Assembly (NCBI GenBank): GCA_947598825.1
Contig: CANQFM010000014.1
Location: 1-61,689, forward strand
DNA from: an uncultured Eisenbergiella sp.
GTDB lineage: Bacteria; Bacillota; Clostridia; Lachnospirales; Lachnospiraceae
DNA length: 61,689 bases
Direction of reading: 5' to 3'
In this document: piece by piece, positions 14,422 through 23,352 of the stretch
Layout: every line of letters begins with the position of its first letter
How positions within the stretch are numbered: the stretch's first letter is position 1
The notes under the pieces: model-generated
Told to the model about the DNA's origin: nothing
Seen by the model: the letters and a program-made list of their open reading frames with translations, nothing else
Database searches by the model: none
Translations under genes and position numbers: made by a program

Positions 14422-16050
14422 TCAGTCCTTTTCCCGCATGGCGAAAGCGATATTGGTAGCATGGTCCGCCACGCGTTCCAGCCCCGAGATCAGATCCGAA
14501 AAGACCATGCCCGCTTCCGGCGTACATTCGTTTTGCTTCAGCCGTTCGATATGGCGTTCCTGAAGCTCCCTTTCCTTCTCGTCGATGGCGTCCTCCAGCC
14601 GCGTCACATCCGTCATATGCGCTTCGGAGCCTGTGGTAAAGATCTCCATCGCATAACGGATGATATCGTTTACCATGTCCAGCATCTCCCCCAGCTCCTT
14701 AAGCGCCGGCTTTGAAAACGAAAGCCCCGTCTCCCTGCGCCTTCTGGCCGCATCGGCCACGTTTTCCGCATGATCGCCGATGCGCTCGATGTCATTTACT
14801 ACATGAAACAGCCCGCCCAGACTCTTCAAGTCCTCGATGGGCAGGGTCGTCTGGTTGATCTTCACCAGATAGTCGGTAATGGCATGGTTTAAGAAGTTGA
14901 TATTTTCTTCCACCTTATAGACTTCCTCAATATCCTCTTCATCCAGCGTGATCAGCGCGTTCATGGCGCGGTTTAAGTTCTCGCCGGCCAAAGACGCCAT
15001 GCGGTCCAGCTCGTTCATGACCTCCACCACAGCCGTCGCCGGATTGAACACCACCTTATCCCCTATGTACTTGAGGGTGAAATTTTCCCGGTAATTGATC
15101 TTCCTGTCGTCGCCCGGCACCAGCAAGTAAGTAAGGCGCACCAGCCAGCCGGAAAAAGGGAACAGGACCAGCACCTGAAAGATCTTAAAGGAAGTATGGG
15201 CATTGGCCACGAAACGGCCCGGATCCCGGGAAATACGCGAAAGAAAGCCGACCACGAAATCCATGCCAAACTGCAGGATCACATACATGATCAGGGTCCC
15301 GAAGACATTGAACAGAAAATGGATCAGCGCGGCGCGCTTGGCGTCCTTCTTGCCGGCCATGGAAGCCAGCAGCGCGGAGGTGCAGGCGCCGATATTGCAG
15401 CCCAGAATGATATATAAACAGATCGGCAGTTCCAAAAGCCCCTGATTTGCCATCAGCAAAACGATGCTGACGGTCACGGAGGAACTCTGGATGACGGCGG
15501 TCAGCAGCGTGCCCACGATGATCGCAAACAGCGGGCTGCGCAGGGAATGTAACAGCCCCACGACCTGCGGCATATCCCGCATCCCCGCCATGGCGGAGGA
15601 CATTCCGGAAAGCCCCATAAACAGTACGCCGAATCCCAGCACGATATTGGCGATCTTGACAACGTTCTGATTTTTACAGAACATGACGCCGATCACGCCT
15701 GCAAGCAGAAAAGCCGGGGCAAATTCAGACAGATTGAAGGAAACCAACTGCGATGTGATCGTGGTGCCGATATTGGCGCCAAGGATCACGCCCGCGGCCT
15801 GATACAGATTCATCAGCCCGGAGTTGACGAAGCTGACCACCATGACCGTACAGGCCGAGGATGACTGAATGACAGCCGTAAAAATAACGCCGACGATCAT
15901 GCCCACAAAACGGTTCTTTGTGAACATCTCCAAAATTCCCCTGAGCCTGGCGCCCGCCGCTTTCTCGATGCTGTCGCTCATCATGTTCATGCCAAGCAGG
16001 AATAATCCAAGCCCTCCGGCCAGTGACAGAAGCATTCCGCCGATCCCCAT
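14422..16050 (-). CDS. Na+/phosphate cotransporter family protein with PhoU domain
   Basis: The 542-residue membrane protein belongs to the NptA/YjbB family and would move phosphate with sodium. The N-terminal part (about 1-310) has eight or more helices and the two inverted QSSS signatures (FTAVIQSSSACTVMVVSF and LTAVIQSSSVTVSIVLL). The C-terminal cytoplasmic part (about 340-535) is a PhoU-like helical bundle (HVVNDIERIGDHAENVADAA and ISGLERVADHATNIAFAMRE). ATG 16050 follows GGAGAACGGAAG; nine extra upstream codons lack a site. It is transcribed alone from 16150-16178. Whether it imports or exports phosphate is not evident. Confidence 0.92.
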   Translation of the reverse strand: MGIGGMLLSLAGGLGLFLLGMNMMSDSIEKAAGARLRGILEMFTKNRFVGMIVGVIFTAVIQSSSACTVMVVSFVNSGLMNLYQAAGVILGANIGTTITSQLVSFNLSEFAPAFLLAGVIGVMFCKNQNVVKIANIVLGFGVLFMGLSGMSSAMAGMRDMPQVVGLLHSLRSPLFAIIVGTLLTAVIQSSSVTVSIVLLMANQGLLELPICLYIILGCNIGACTSALLASMAGKKDAKRAALIHFLFNVFGTLIMYVILQFGMDFVVGFLSRISRDPGRFVANAHTSFKIFQVLVLFPFSGWLVRLTYLLVPGDDRKINYRENFTLKYIGDKVVFNPATAVVEVMNELDRMASLAGENLNRAMNALITLDEEDIEEVYKVEENINFLNHAITDYLVKINQTTLPIEDLKSLGGLFHVVNDIERIGDHAENVADAARRRRETGLSFSKPALKELGEMLDMVNDIIRYAMEIFTTGSEAHMTDVTRLEDAIDEKERELQERHIERLKQNECTPEAGMVFSDLISGLERVADHATNIAFAMREKD

Positions 16051-16149
16051 CTTCCGTTCTCCTTCCAGGTGCCGCACCCTTTTGACAACGTTCGTCCCGA
16101 AGAAACGCGGGCCGGCAGAGTCCTTTCGAAACGCCGGCCGCTATCTTTT

Positions 16150-16178
16150 ATTCTACTTGATTCCCGCAAAACTTACAA
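16150..16178 (-). promoter_or_regulatory. Promoter of the Na/Pi transporter gene
   Basis: TTGTAA (16178-16173), 17 bp, TAGAAT (16155-16150) on the minus strand. The roughly 95-nt leader contains GCCGGC inverted repeats. Confidence 0.6.
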
Positions 16179-16203
16179 GGATTTTATTTTTCCTTCCTCT
16201 GAT

Positions 16204-17139
16204 CTACAAAATCTTCCCGTCAAAATAGGCTTGGCCCGCCCGGATGTCCCTTTTAAGCTGCTCCCGGAGCGCCTGCATATCGTCAAATTTTTGTTCCGGA
16301 CGGCAAAAGGACAACAGGCGCACCGTAAGGAAGGAATCGTACATATCGCCGGAAAAGTTATACAGATAGGTTTCTACCCCCGGCAATGGCTGCGCCTCCT
16401 TCTCCACCGTAGGCCGCACGCCGATATTCGTGATCCCCGCAAAAATTTTCTCCCTGCATTCCACTTCCGAAAGATAAACGCCAAAGGGCGGCAGCAGCTT
16501 ATCCTTTGGCGGGGCCAGGTTGACCGTGGGAAATCCCAGCCTGCGCCCGAGCTGCCTGCCGTGGTTTACCTTTCCCATGATCGCATAGGGCGCGCCCAAC
16601 ATCCTCTGCGCCTCTTCCATCCTGCCCTCCTGCACCGCCCGGCGTATGCGCGTGGAACTGATCGGCTCTCCCTGATCGTACACCTTCTCCATGATCCTGG
16701 CGCAATAGCCGCACCTTTCCTGAAAATCCAGGAGCATCTTACAGTCCCCTCTGCCCCGATCGCCAAAGGAGAGGTCGTCCCCCGCCGCCACAAAAGCGGC
16801 CCGCAGGCTGTCCTGCAGAATATCCGTCAAAAACCGCTCCGGCGGCATGGCCGCCGTCCGTTGGTTCAGCGGAAATTCCACAAGCACGTCCACGCCCATC
16901 TGCCGAAAATGCCGTCTTTTTTCTTCCTTCGTCGTCAACCCCTTTTCTTCCTGCCGGGAAAAAAAAGCGGTGGGAGAAGGATCAAAGGTAAAAACCGTCG
17001 CCAGAAGCCCCTTTTCTTTTTCCTCCAGGATCCTGTCCAACAGCTTTTTATGGCCCAGGTGAAGCCCGTCGAATTTTCCGATGACAACGGCGGCAGGCGC
17101 CTTAAGCCGAAATTTTTCTTCTCCAGAAACGATCTGCAT
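16204..17139 (-). CDS. ribF: Bifunctional riboflavin kinase/FAD synthetase
   Basis: RibF phosphorylates riboflavin to FMN and adenylates FMN to FAD in the cytoplasm. The 311-residue protein has the N-terminal nucleotidyltransferase domain (VVIGKFDGLHLGHKKLLDRI with the HLGH motif; ISSTRIRRAVQEG) and the C-terminal flavokinase domain (GKVNHGRQLGRRLGFPTVNL; GVYLSEVECREKIFAGITNIGVRPT split around the FGVY and GVRPT motifs; VETYLYNF). It is the last gene of the rimP-nusA-infB operon, 6 bp after truB. No strong terminator follows; the promoter of the next minus-strand gene begins 25 bp beyond the stop. Confidence 0.96.
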   Translation of the reverse strand: MQIVSGEEKFRLKAPAAVVIGKFDGLHLGHKKLLDRILEEKEKGLLATVFTFDPSPTAFFSRQEEKGLTTKEEKRRHFRQMGVDVLVEFPLNQRTAAMPPERFLTDILQDSLRAAFVAAGDDLSFGDRGRGDCKMLLDFQERCGYCARIMEKVYDQGEPISSTRIRRAVQEGRMEEAQRMLGAPYAIMGKVNHGRQLGRRLGFPTVNLAPPKDKLLPPFGVYLSEVECREKIFAGITNIGVRPTVEKEAQPLPGVETYLYNFSGDMYDSFLTVRLLSFCRPEQKFDDMQALREQLKRDIRAGQAYFDGKIL

Positions 17140-17145
17140 GCCTTG

Positions 17146-18051
17146 TCAAGCATCCTTTCCCACAAACATTTTCACCGGTTTCCAGCGCGCCTTTTCCTCC
17201 TGCCAGGCGTACACTCCCAAAAAGCGCCCGTCCCTGGTATAGACCCGCGCCTGCTGCCCCTCCCCAGGCGTACCCGGCTCCGTCAGATGCTCCTGCAGCA
17301 GCGCGTTCCCGTTTTCCGCCAGCCTCTGCCACTCCTGCCGGACATACAGGGCAGGATAGCCTGCAAACACGGCGTCCGTCGGTATCAGGATCTCCTGCAG
17401 CCGCCCTTCTTGGGCAAGTGCTTCGATCTGGGAAAGCGTGCGCGCATCCTCAAGCTTAAACTGCCCGCTCCTGGTGCGCACCAGAGTTTCCATGACGCCG
17501 CCGCAGCCCAGCGCCTGTCCGATATCATGGCAGAGCGTCCGGATATAGGTGCCCTTGGAACAGCAGACCGTCATGGTCACGCGGGGCAGCGAGATCTCTT
17601 CGATCCGGATGGAATGGATCACGACGCTGCGGCTTTTGCGGTCCACCTCTTTCCCTGCCCTGGCAAGATCGCAAAGCTTCTTCCCGTTGACCTTCAGGGC
17701 GGAATACATGGGCGGGATCTGGTCATATCCCCCCTCGAAGGAGAGGATCGCCTGTCTGGCCTGTTCCTGCGAGATCTCCACCGGCTTTATGGCCAAAGTC
17801 CTTCCTGTGGCGTCCTGGGTATCCGTTTCCCGTCCCAAAAGCAGCACCGCCCGATATTCCTTGTCCTTGTCCGTCAGCATGCCGCACAGCCGGGTGGCGT
17901 TTCCCAGACAAACGGGAAGTACCCCGGACGCAGCCGGGTCCAGGGTACCGGTATGGCCGATCTTCTTCTGTCTGCAGATCCCTCTCAGCTTTGCTACCAC
18001 GTCAAAAGAAGTATAGCCGGGTTCTTTATGGATGTTGAGGATCCCGTTCAT
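17146..18051 (-). CDS. truB: tRNA pseudouridine(55) synthase
   Basis: TruB isomerises uridine 55 in the T-loop of tRNAs. The 301-residue protein begins MNGILNIHKEPGYTSFDVVA and has the catalytic Asp motif KIGHTGTLDPAASGVLPVC, followed by KEYRAVLLLGRETDTQDATG and a C-terminal PUA-like part. The start overlaps the nrnA stop by 4 nt (ATGA type), indicating coupling. Its place between nrnA and ribF is the usual Firmicutes order. Confidence 0.97.
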   Translation of the reverse strand: MNGILNIHKEPGYTSFDVVAKLRGICRQKKIGHTGTLDPAASGVLPVCLGNATRLCGMLTDKDKEYRAVLLLGRETDTQDATGRTLAIKPVEISQEQARQAILSFEGGYDQIPPMYSALKVNGKKLCDLARAGKEVDRKSRSVVIHSIRIEEISLPRVTMTVCCSKGTYIRTLCHDIGQALGCGGVMETLVRTRSGQFKLEDARTLSQIEALAQEGRLQEILIPTDAVFAGYPALYVRQEWQRLAENGNALLQEHLTEPGTPGEGQQARVYTRDGRFLGVYAWQEEKARWKPVKMFVGKDA

Positions 18052-19010
18052 TCTTCCTCCCCGTTCAACTGCCGTTCAATATGTCCGGACAGATTATTGA
18101 TACAGTCGTAATATGTACCGTGCATCGTACACCCGGCCGCGCGCACATGCCCGCCGCCGCCGAAATAGACCGCCACGGAGGCCACGTTCACCTTCCCGTT
18201 GGAGCGCATGCTCACCTTATACTCCTGCGGCCCCGTTTCGTACAAAAAGATCGCGCACTCCACGCCTTTGATGATGCGAAGCTGGTTGACGATCCCGTCC
18301 AGGTCCTTGGGCCCCACCTGGTAAAAATCCATGGTCTTACGGTTCACCATGCTGACCACGCACCTGCCGTCCATGAAACGGATGCTCTCCAGAAGCGCCC
18401 TTCCCAAAATCTGCACCTGCAGATAACTCTTTTCATAAAAGGTTTCGTCGATGAGCCGGGAAAAATCAAACCCGTATCCCAGCAGCTTCGCCGCCGCCGT
18501 CAGCGTGCGCGGCGTCGTATTGGAATACTGGAACACGCCGGTATCGTGAACGATCCCCATATAGATCGCCTTTGCGATGTCAACGTCGACATAACGCTCT
18601 TCCATCAGCTCATAGACCAGTTCGCTGGCGGAGCTGGACAGCGGATCGATATAGTTCACCATGCCGCAGCCCTTGGCGTTGCTGATATGATGATCGATGT
18701 TGATGGTCTTTTTCGCCGTTTCAAAGATCTCCTTTGCGACGCCGATCCGGTCCGCCGCCGTATCTATGATAATGCAGATGTCGTAGCCCTTCGCATCGCT
18801 GCTGTCGGTCTTTGCATCCTCAATCCCTTCTATGCAGGCAAAAACCGGCGCCGGCTTTTCCAGATAGACGTCCACCGAAGCCTCCGGCAGCGCATTTTTC
18901 AGATAACGGTACAGCCCCATACAAGAACCGACGCAGTCCCCGTCGGGCCGCTCATGGCCGGCGATGGCGATCCGGTCCGTGCGTTCAATCTCTTCCAGGA
19001 TCTTCTTCAT
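18048..19010 (-). CDS. nrnA: DHH/DHHA1 phosphoesterase, nanoRNase/pAp phosphatase
   Basis: NrnA degrades very short RNA oligomers and dephosphorylates 3'-phosphoadenosine-5'-phosphate. The 320-residue protein shows AGHERPDGDCVGSCMG (D-x-D of motif I), DICIIIDTAADRIG (motif II), TINIDHHISNAKG (DHH, motif III), PLSSSASELVYEL and MGIVHDTGVFQYSNT (motif IV), then the C-terminal DHHA1 domain ending in VAVYFGGGGHVRAAGC. ATG 19010 follows GGGAGGAGAG and overlaps the end of rbfA by 26 nt. A longer open frame to 19091 lies in rbfA and is rejected. Confidence 0.94.
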   Translation of the reverse strand: MKKILEEIERTDRIAIAGHERPDGDCVGSCMGLYRYLKNALPEASVDVYLEKPAPVFACIEGIEDAKTDSSDAKGYDICIIIDTAADRIGVAKEIFETAKKTINIDHHISNAKGCGMVNYIDPLSSSASELVYELMEERYVDVDIAKAIYMGIVHDTGVFQYSNTTPRTLTAAAKLLGYGFDFSRLIDETFYEKSYLQVQILGRALLESIRFMDGRCVVSMVNRKTMDFYQVGPKDLDGIVNQLRIIKGVECAIFLYETGPQEYKVSMRSNGKVNVASVAVYFGGGGHVRAAGCTMHGTYYDCINNLSGHIERQLNGEEE

Positions 19011-19398
19011 GTCCGCTCTCCTCCCTGCCGCTGCTTTTTTCCCGCTGATCGGCCATGACCTGGTCGATCTTATGGGACATATCGACGCCATAGGCGATAG
19101 ACCGGTCCATGATAAAGCGGATCTGCGGCGTAATGCGCAGATTGACCTTTTGGGCCAGTTGGCTGCGGATAAACCCGAGGGCGCTGTTAAGCCCTTCCAG
19201 AGTGTTTTGCTGCGCCTTTTCGTCGCCGAAAACGCTGATATACGCTTTGCAGGTCTTTAAGTCAGGCGCCACCTCCACGGAAACCACGCTAGTCATGGGG
19301 GCGATCCGGGGATCCTTGATCTCTCCCCGGATCACCTCCGCCAGCGCCCGCTGCACCTCTCCGTTGATCCTGTTGTTCTTCACGCTGTTTTTTTTCAT
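18985..19398 (-). CDS. rbfA: 30S ribosome-binding factor A
   Basis: RbfA is a KH-fold factor that helps maturation of the 30S subunit and 16S rRNA 5' end processing. The 137-residue protein starts MKKNSVKNNRINGEVQRALA and has IKDPRIAPMTSVVSVEVAPDL-type and AYISVFGDEKAQ-type segments, the usual hallmarks. The C-terminus is a charged tail (QREKSSGREESGHEEDPGRD) that overlaps the start of nrnA. It follows infB in the operon with a short 55-bp gap and a modest AGAAAGG site. Confidence 0.95.
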   Translation of the reverse strand: MKKNSVKNNRINGEVQRALAEVIRGEIKDPRIAPMTSVVSVEVAPDLKTCKAYISVFGDEKAQQNTLEGLNSALGFIRSQLAQKVNLRITPQIRFIMDRSIAYGVDMSHKIDQVMADQREKSSGREESGHEEDPGRD

Positions 19399-19453
19399 GT
19401 TCTCAATTTATGCCTTTCTGCAGCGCTGCCCTGCCGCCGTCCCATCGCTGCGG

Positions 19454-22400
19454 TCAGCGCGGCACTTCCACCATGATATACGCTTCTACGATATCCAGTT
19501 CCTGCATCTTGTCAAAGCCTTCGAACACCAGGCCGCACTCGAACCCGGCGCGCACTTCTTTCACATCGTCCTTAAAGCGCTTTAAGGAGGCCAGGCTGCC
19601 TTCATAGATCTGCTCGCCTTCCCTCGTGATCCGGATCTTGCAGCCCCGCTGGAACACGCCGTCAAGCACATAGGCGCCGGCAATATTGCCGATGGCGGAC
19701 GCCCTGAAGATCTGGCGCACCTCCGCATGGCCGATCACCTTTTCCTCGTAGACCGGATCCAGCATGCCCTTCATGGCCGCCTCGATATCCTCGATGGCCT
19801 GGTAAATGACCTTATACAGCCGGATATCCACATTCTCCTGTTCTGCTGTGGCTTTCGCCGTCGCATCCGGGCGCACGTTGAACCCGATAATGATCGCGTT
19901 GGACGCGCTGGCCAGGGCAACATCGGACTCGTTGATGGCGCCCACGCCTCCATGGATGCATTTGACCACCACTTCGTCGTTGGAAAGCTTTAACAGGCTT
20001 TGCCGGACCGCTTCCACGCTGCCCTGCACATCCGCTTTGACGATCAGGTTCAGTTCTTTCAGATTGCCCTCCTGAATCTGGCTGAACAGATCGTCCAGGG
20101 ACATGCGGGATTTCGTTTCTTCCAGTTTTTTCTCTTTATTCTGCTCGATGAAGGCAGCCGCATAGGACTTGGCTTCCTTGTCGCTTTCATGGGCCAGGAA
20201 CACATCTCCCGCCTCCGGCACGTCCGAAAGGCCCAGAATTTCCACAGGAGTGGAAGGCGTCGCCTCCTTAACGCGGCGTCCCTTGTCGTCGATCATGGCG
20301 CGGACCTTGCCGCTGGAAGAGCCTGCGGATACGAAATCGCCCACATGCAGCGTGCCTTTCTGTACCAGCACCCTGGCAACGGGTCCACGGCCCTTATCCA
20401 GCTCTGCCTCGATCACGATCCCTCTCGCCATACGGTTGGGATTGGCCTTCAGCTCCAGCACTTCCGCAGTCAGCAGGATCATTTCGAGCAGATTCTGCAG
20501 GCCCTCCCCGGTCTTGGCGGACACCGGCGCGAACACGGTGCTGCCGCCCCAGTCCTCCGCGATCAGGCCGTATTCGGTGAGTTCCTGTTTTACCCGATCC
20601 ACGTTGGCGCCGGGCTTATCGATCTTGTTGACCGCTACGATGATCTCCGTACCGGCCGCCTTGGCATGGTTGATCGCCTCCACGGTCTGGGGCATTACGC
20701 CGTCGTCCGCAGCCACCACCAGCACGGCGATATCCGTCGCGTTGGCGCCGCGCATACGCATGGCGGTAAACGCCTCGTGGCCGGGGGTATCCAGGAAAGT
20801 GATCTTCTGTCCGTTGATCTGCACCGTATAAGCGCCGATATGCTGGGTAATGCCGCCGGCTTCCTTATCGGTCACATTGGTCTTTCGGATCGCATCCAGC
20901 AGGGAAGTCTTCCCGTGATCCACATGGCCCATAACGCAGATGACGGGCGGACGGGACACCATATCTTCCTCGTTCTCCTCCGCTTCCTTTAAGAGTTCCT
21001 CGATGACATCTACCTTGACTTCCTTTTCGCAGATGATCTCATAATCGATGGCGATGTTCTCCGCGTCCTCATAGGAAAGCTCCTGGTTTACCGTAACGAT
21101 CTTGCCCTGCAAAAACAGTTTCTTAATGATGGCGGCGGGCTGGATGCGCATCTTCTCCGCCAGCTCCTTAATGGTGATCGTCTCCGGGATCGTAATGACC
21201 TTGATCGCCTCTTCCGGTTCCGCAGCCTTGGGCTCCGGCTTGATGAAACGTCCCGCCTTATTGGCGTTTTTGCCCTTCAGCCTGGCCGCGCTGTCTTCTT
21301 CATAAATGGAATCCCGCCTGGATTTCTTATCCCTGTCCTGCTGGTTTAAGCGCCTGTCGTCGCGCCTCTTTTCGGAATCCTTTGCCGGAGCTTCCGACGC
21401 AAATCCTTTAGACGCTCCCGGCTTTCTGGATCGATTGTCCTGCCTTCCATCGCCTGGCTGAGGGCGTCCGCTATTCTGGCCAGGGCGTCCGCCGCCTGCG
21501 CCAGGGCGCGCAGCGCCTGCATTGCGATTATAACCCTGATTATCCCTTGCACCGCCGTTAAAACCCGGACGATTTTGCTCTCTTCTCGTTCCATTGCCCT
21601 GCGTCCTTTCCTGGCCCGGCCTTCCGTTTCCTCTGTCAAAACGCTCTCCGCGGCCTGCGCCTGCGTTCCTGTCGCTGCGGTACTGGTCGCCCCTGGCTCC
21701 TGCCGGCCTCTGATCCGGTCTGCCGTTTTCTCTTCCATATTCCCGGTTCCTGTCGCCCCTGGGCTGTTCCCGGCCGTCCCTTGCAGGGGCATTGCCCATC
21801 TCTCTGCCCTGGGCCGCCGGCCTTTCGTTCCCGTTCTGGCCCGTCTGAACGCGCTCCCTGTTCTCAGCCCGCTCCGTCCTCTCCAGGCGTTCGCTGTTTT
21901 CCATTTTCTTCTGGGCTTCGATCTGGGCCGCTTTGGCCGCGCGCTGCTCTGCTGCGGCCCTTTCTGCCGCCGCGCGCTGCTCCGCTTCCCTGGCCGCCCG
22001 TTCCCTGCTCAAAAGCTTCTCGTCCGGCATGACCGGCTGGGAGGGTTTAGTCAGCGGACGGATCAGCGGACGGTTCTCCATTCTGGAATCGTTGCGGCCG
22101 CCGGCCTGATAGGAACCCTGGCGATTGTTCCCGCCCCTGCCGTCATTTCTCATCCCGGCGTTTCTTCCGTCGCCCCGCATGCCGCCGTTTCTGGAATCGT
22201 TTCCCCGGCCGCCGAAGCTGGCGGCGCTTCTTCTGTCATTGTTTCCGGCATTGCCGCCGTTCATACGGCTGTTTTGCGGATTGTTCAGCACGATAATGGT
22301 TTTTGATTTTTTATGCGCCTTCGCCTGCCCTTCCCGGGTCTGGCCTTCCCTGCCGGGCTGGGCCGGACGGGCCGGACGGTTCGCCTGTCCCTCCCTGGGC

Positions 22401-22753
22401 GGCTGTCCTGCCTTGGCGGCTGCCTGCCTGGGCGCTTCCCCCTTGGGTAGCTGGGCGCTTTTTTCCTCTACTGCAGACGGCGCATCTGCGCTCTTGGCTT
22501 CTGCCTGGGCGCTTTTGGGCTCCTCCTTCATGACGGACGCTTTTTCCTCTGCCGTCTTTAGGGCCGTTTCCTGCTTTTTTTCGCCCGTTTCCCCGGACTT
22601 TTGAAACCTTTTCTTCACCAGCTCTGCCGTTTCTTCCTCCAGGACGCTCTGGGCCGCCTTGACCGCCACCCCGCGTTCCTGCAAAAAGTCCAGCACTTCT
22701 TTACTCTTTATTTCCAATTCTTTCGCAAGCTCATGTACTTTTATTTTTGCCAT
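19454..22753 (-). CDS. infB: Translation initiation factor IF-2, long form
   Basis: IF-2 is the GTPase that brings initiator tRNA to the 30S subunit. At 1099 residues it is longer than the usual 700-900. An IF2_N domain starts the protein ([20 protein letters not shown]). It is followed by about 430 low-complexity residues: an Ala/Lys/Glu part, then an Arg/Gly/Asn-rich part with repeated RG, RND and GR pairs. A second IF2_N domain (about 525-580) precedes the G domain, with G1 [15 protein letters not shown]3 DTPGHEAF and G4 NKID, then domains II-IV. The ATG follows GGAGGTAGC and overlaps ylxQ by 13 nt. Confidence 0.98.
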   Translation of the reverse strand: MAKIKVHELAKELEIKSKEVLDFLQERGVAVKAAQSVLEEETAELVKKRFQKSGETGEKKQETALKTAEEKASVMKEEPKSAQAEAKSADAPSAVEEKSAQLPKGEAPRQAAAKAGQPPREGQANRPARPAQPGREGQTREGQAKAHKKSKTIIVLNNPQNSRMNGGNAGNNDRRSAASFGGRGNDSRNGGMRGDGRNAGMRNDGRGGNNRQGSYQAGGRNDSRMENRPLIRPLTKPSQPVMPDEKLLSRERAAREAEQRAAAERAAAEQRAAKAAQIEAQKKMENSERLERTERAENRERVQTGQNGNERPAAQGREMGNAPARDGREQPRGDRNREYGRENGRPDQRPAGARGDQYRSDRNAGAGRGERFDRGNGRPGQERTQGNGTRREQNRPGFNGGARDNQGYNRNAGAARPGAGGGRPGQNSGRPQPGDGRQDNRSRKPGASKGFASEAPAKDSEKRRDDRRLNQQDRDKKSRRDSIYEEDSAARLKGKNANKAGRFIKPEPKAAEPEEAIKVITIPETITIKELAEKMRIQPAAIIKKLFLQGKIVTVNQELSYEDAENIAIDYEIICEKEVKVDVIEELLKEAEENEEDMVSRPPVICVMGHVDHGKTSLLDAIRKTNVTDKEAGGITQHIGAYTVQINGQKITFLDTPGHEAFTAMRMRGANATDIAVLVVAADDGVMPQTVEAINHAKAAGTEIIVAVNKIDKPGANVDRVKQELTEYGLIAEDWGGSTVFAPVSAKTGEGLQNLLEMILLTAEVLELKANPNRMARGIVIEAELDKGRGPVARVLVQKGTLHVGDFVSAGSSSGKVRAMIDDKGRRVKEATPSTPVEILGLSDVPEAGDVFLAHESDKEAKSYAAAFIEQNKEKKLEETKSRMSLDDLFSQIQEGNLKELNLIVKADVQGSVEAVRQSLLKLSNDEVVVKCIHGGVGAINESDVALASASNAIIIGFNVRPDATAKATAEQENVDIRLYKVIYQAIEDIEAAMKGMLDPVYEEKVIGHAEVRQIFRASAIGNIAGAYVLDGVFQRGCKIRITREGEQIYEGSLASLKRFKDDVKEVRAGFECGLVFEGFDKMQELDIVEAYIMVEVPR

Positions 22754-23088
22754 GCCGCTACCTCCGTCTCATTCACAGTTTCTTCCAGATGCCCTCTTAT
22801 GCTCTTTGCGAAACCGCTGTCCGTCACCGCCAGAGACGCCCGCATCTCCTTGCCCATCGCGCGTCCCAGCGCTTCCTTGCTGGCGTATTCATAGCAGGGG
22901 ACCCTGTAAAAGGCGCACATATCGTGAAAATGCTTTTTCGTATTCTCCGAGGCGTCCGTCCCCAGGATCACCAGCCGGGCGCTGCCGTCCTTGACGGCCT
23001 TTTCCGTCATAAATTCGCCGCTGGCCGTCCGTCCCGCTTTCGTGGCCAGTCCCAGCAGGGAAAGCACTCTATTTGGTTTCACTTTCAT
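22741..23088 (-). CDS. ylxQ: L7Ae/L30e-family RNA-binding protein YlxQ
   Basis: The 115-residue protein has the L7Ae fold, which binds kink-turn RNA, and is always found between ylxR and infB in Firmicutes. Motifs: [20 protein letters not shown] at the N-terminus, [18 protein letters not shown], then [22 protein letters not shown] 23088 follows AAGGAG by 5 nt inside the end of ylxR (20-nt overlap). An extension to 23121 is not supported by a ribosome site. Its precise cellular role remains unclear in any organism I know. Confidence 0.92.
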   Translation of the reverse strand: MKVKPNRVLSLLGLATKAGRTASGEFMTEKAVKDGSARLVILGTDASENTKKHFHDMCAFYRVPCYEYASKEALGRAMGKEMRASLAVTDSGFAKSIRGHLEETVNETEVAAWQK

Positions 23089-23341
23089 TGAACTCCTTTT
23101 CCAGGCTGTCATAAACCTCATCCGGAATATTTGTCTTTAAGGAACGCTCCAGTCCTTTGTTCTTTCTGGCCTGCCGCAGGCATTCCAGATTTTTGCACAG
23201 GTAAGCGCCCCTGCCGTTTTTCCTTCCTGTCACATCCAGCACGATGGCATCCTCCGGCGTTTTGAGTACGCGCATCATTTCCCGCTTGCCGTTCATCCTG
23301 CCGCAGCCTACGCACTGTCTCATGGGGATTTTTTTATTCAT
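23069..23341 (-). CDS. ylxR: YlxR family RNA-binding protein (DUF448)
   Basis: A 90-residue member of the YlxR family, located as usual between nusA and ylxQ. The signature IPMRQCVGCGRMNGKREMMRV and the segment DVTGRKNGRGAYLCKNLECL with its cysteine are intact, and basic residues continue in RQARKNKGLERSLK. Known members form a positively charged groove and affect transcription and RNA processing. It starts 11 bp after nusA. Confidence 0.95.
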   Translation of the reverse strand: MNKKIPMRQCVGCGRMNGKREMMRVLKTPEDAIVLDVTGRKNGRGAYLCKNLECLRQARKNKGLERSLKTNIPDEVYDSLEKEFNESETK

Positions 23342-23352
23342 TTCGGGCCGCC

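Noticed and set aside
16069-18111. A 680-codon open frame on the plus strand antisense to truB and ribF
   Set aside because: It is a reading-frame shadow from GC-rich third positions. The sequence is His/Arg/Leu-rich without domains, and both opposite-strand genes are certain.
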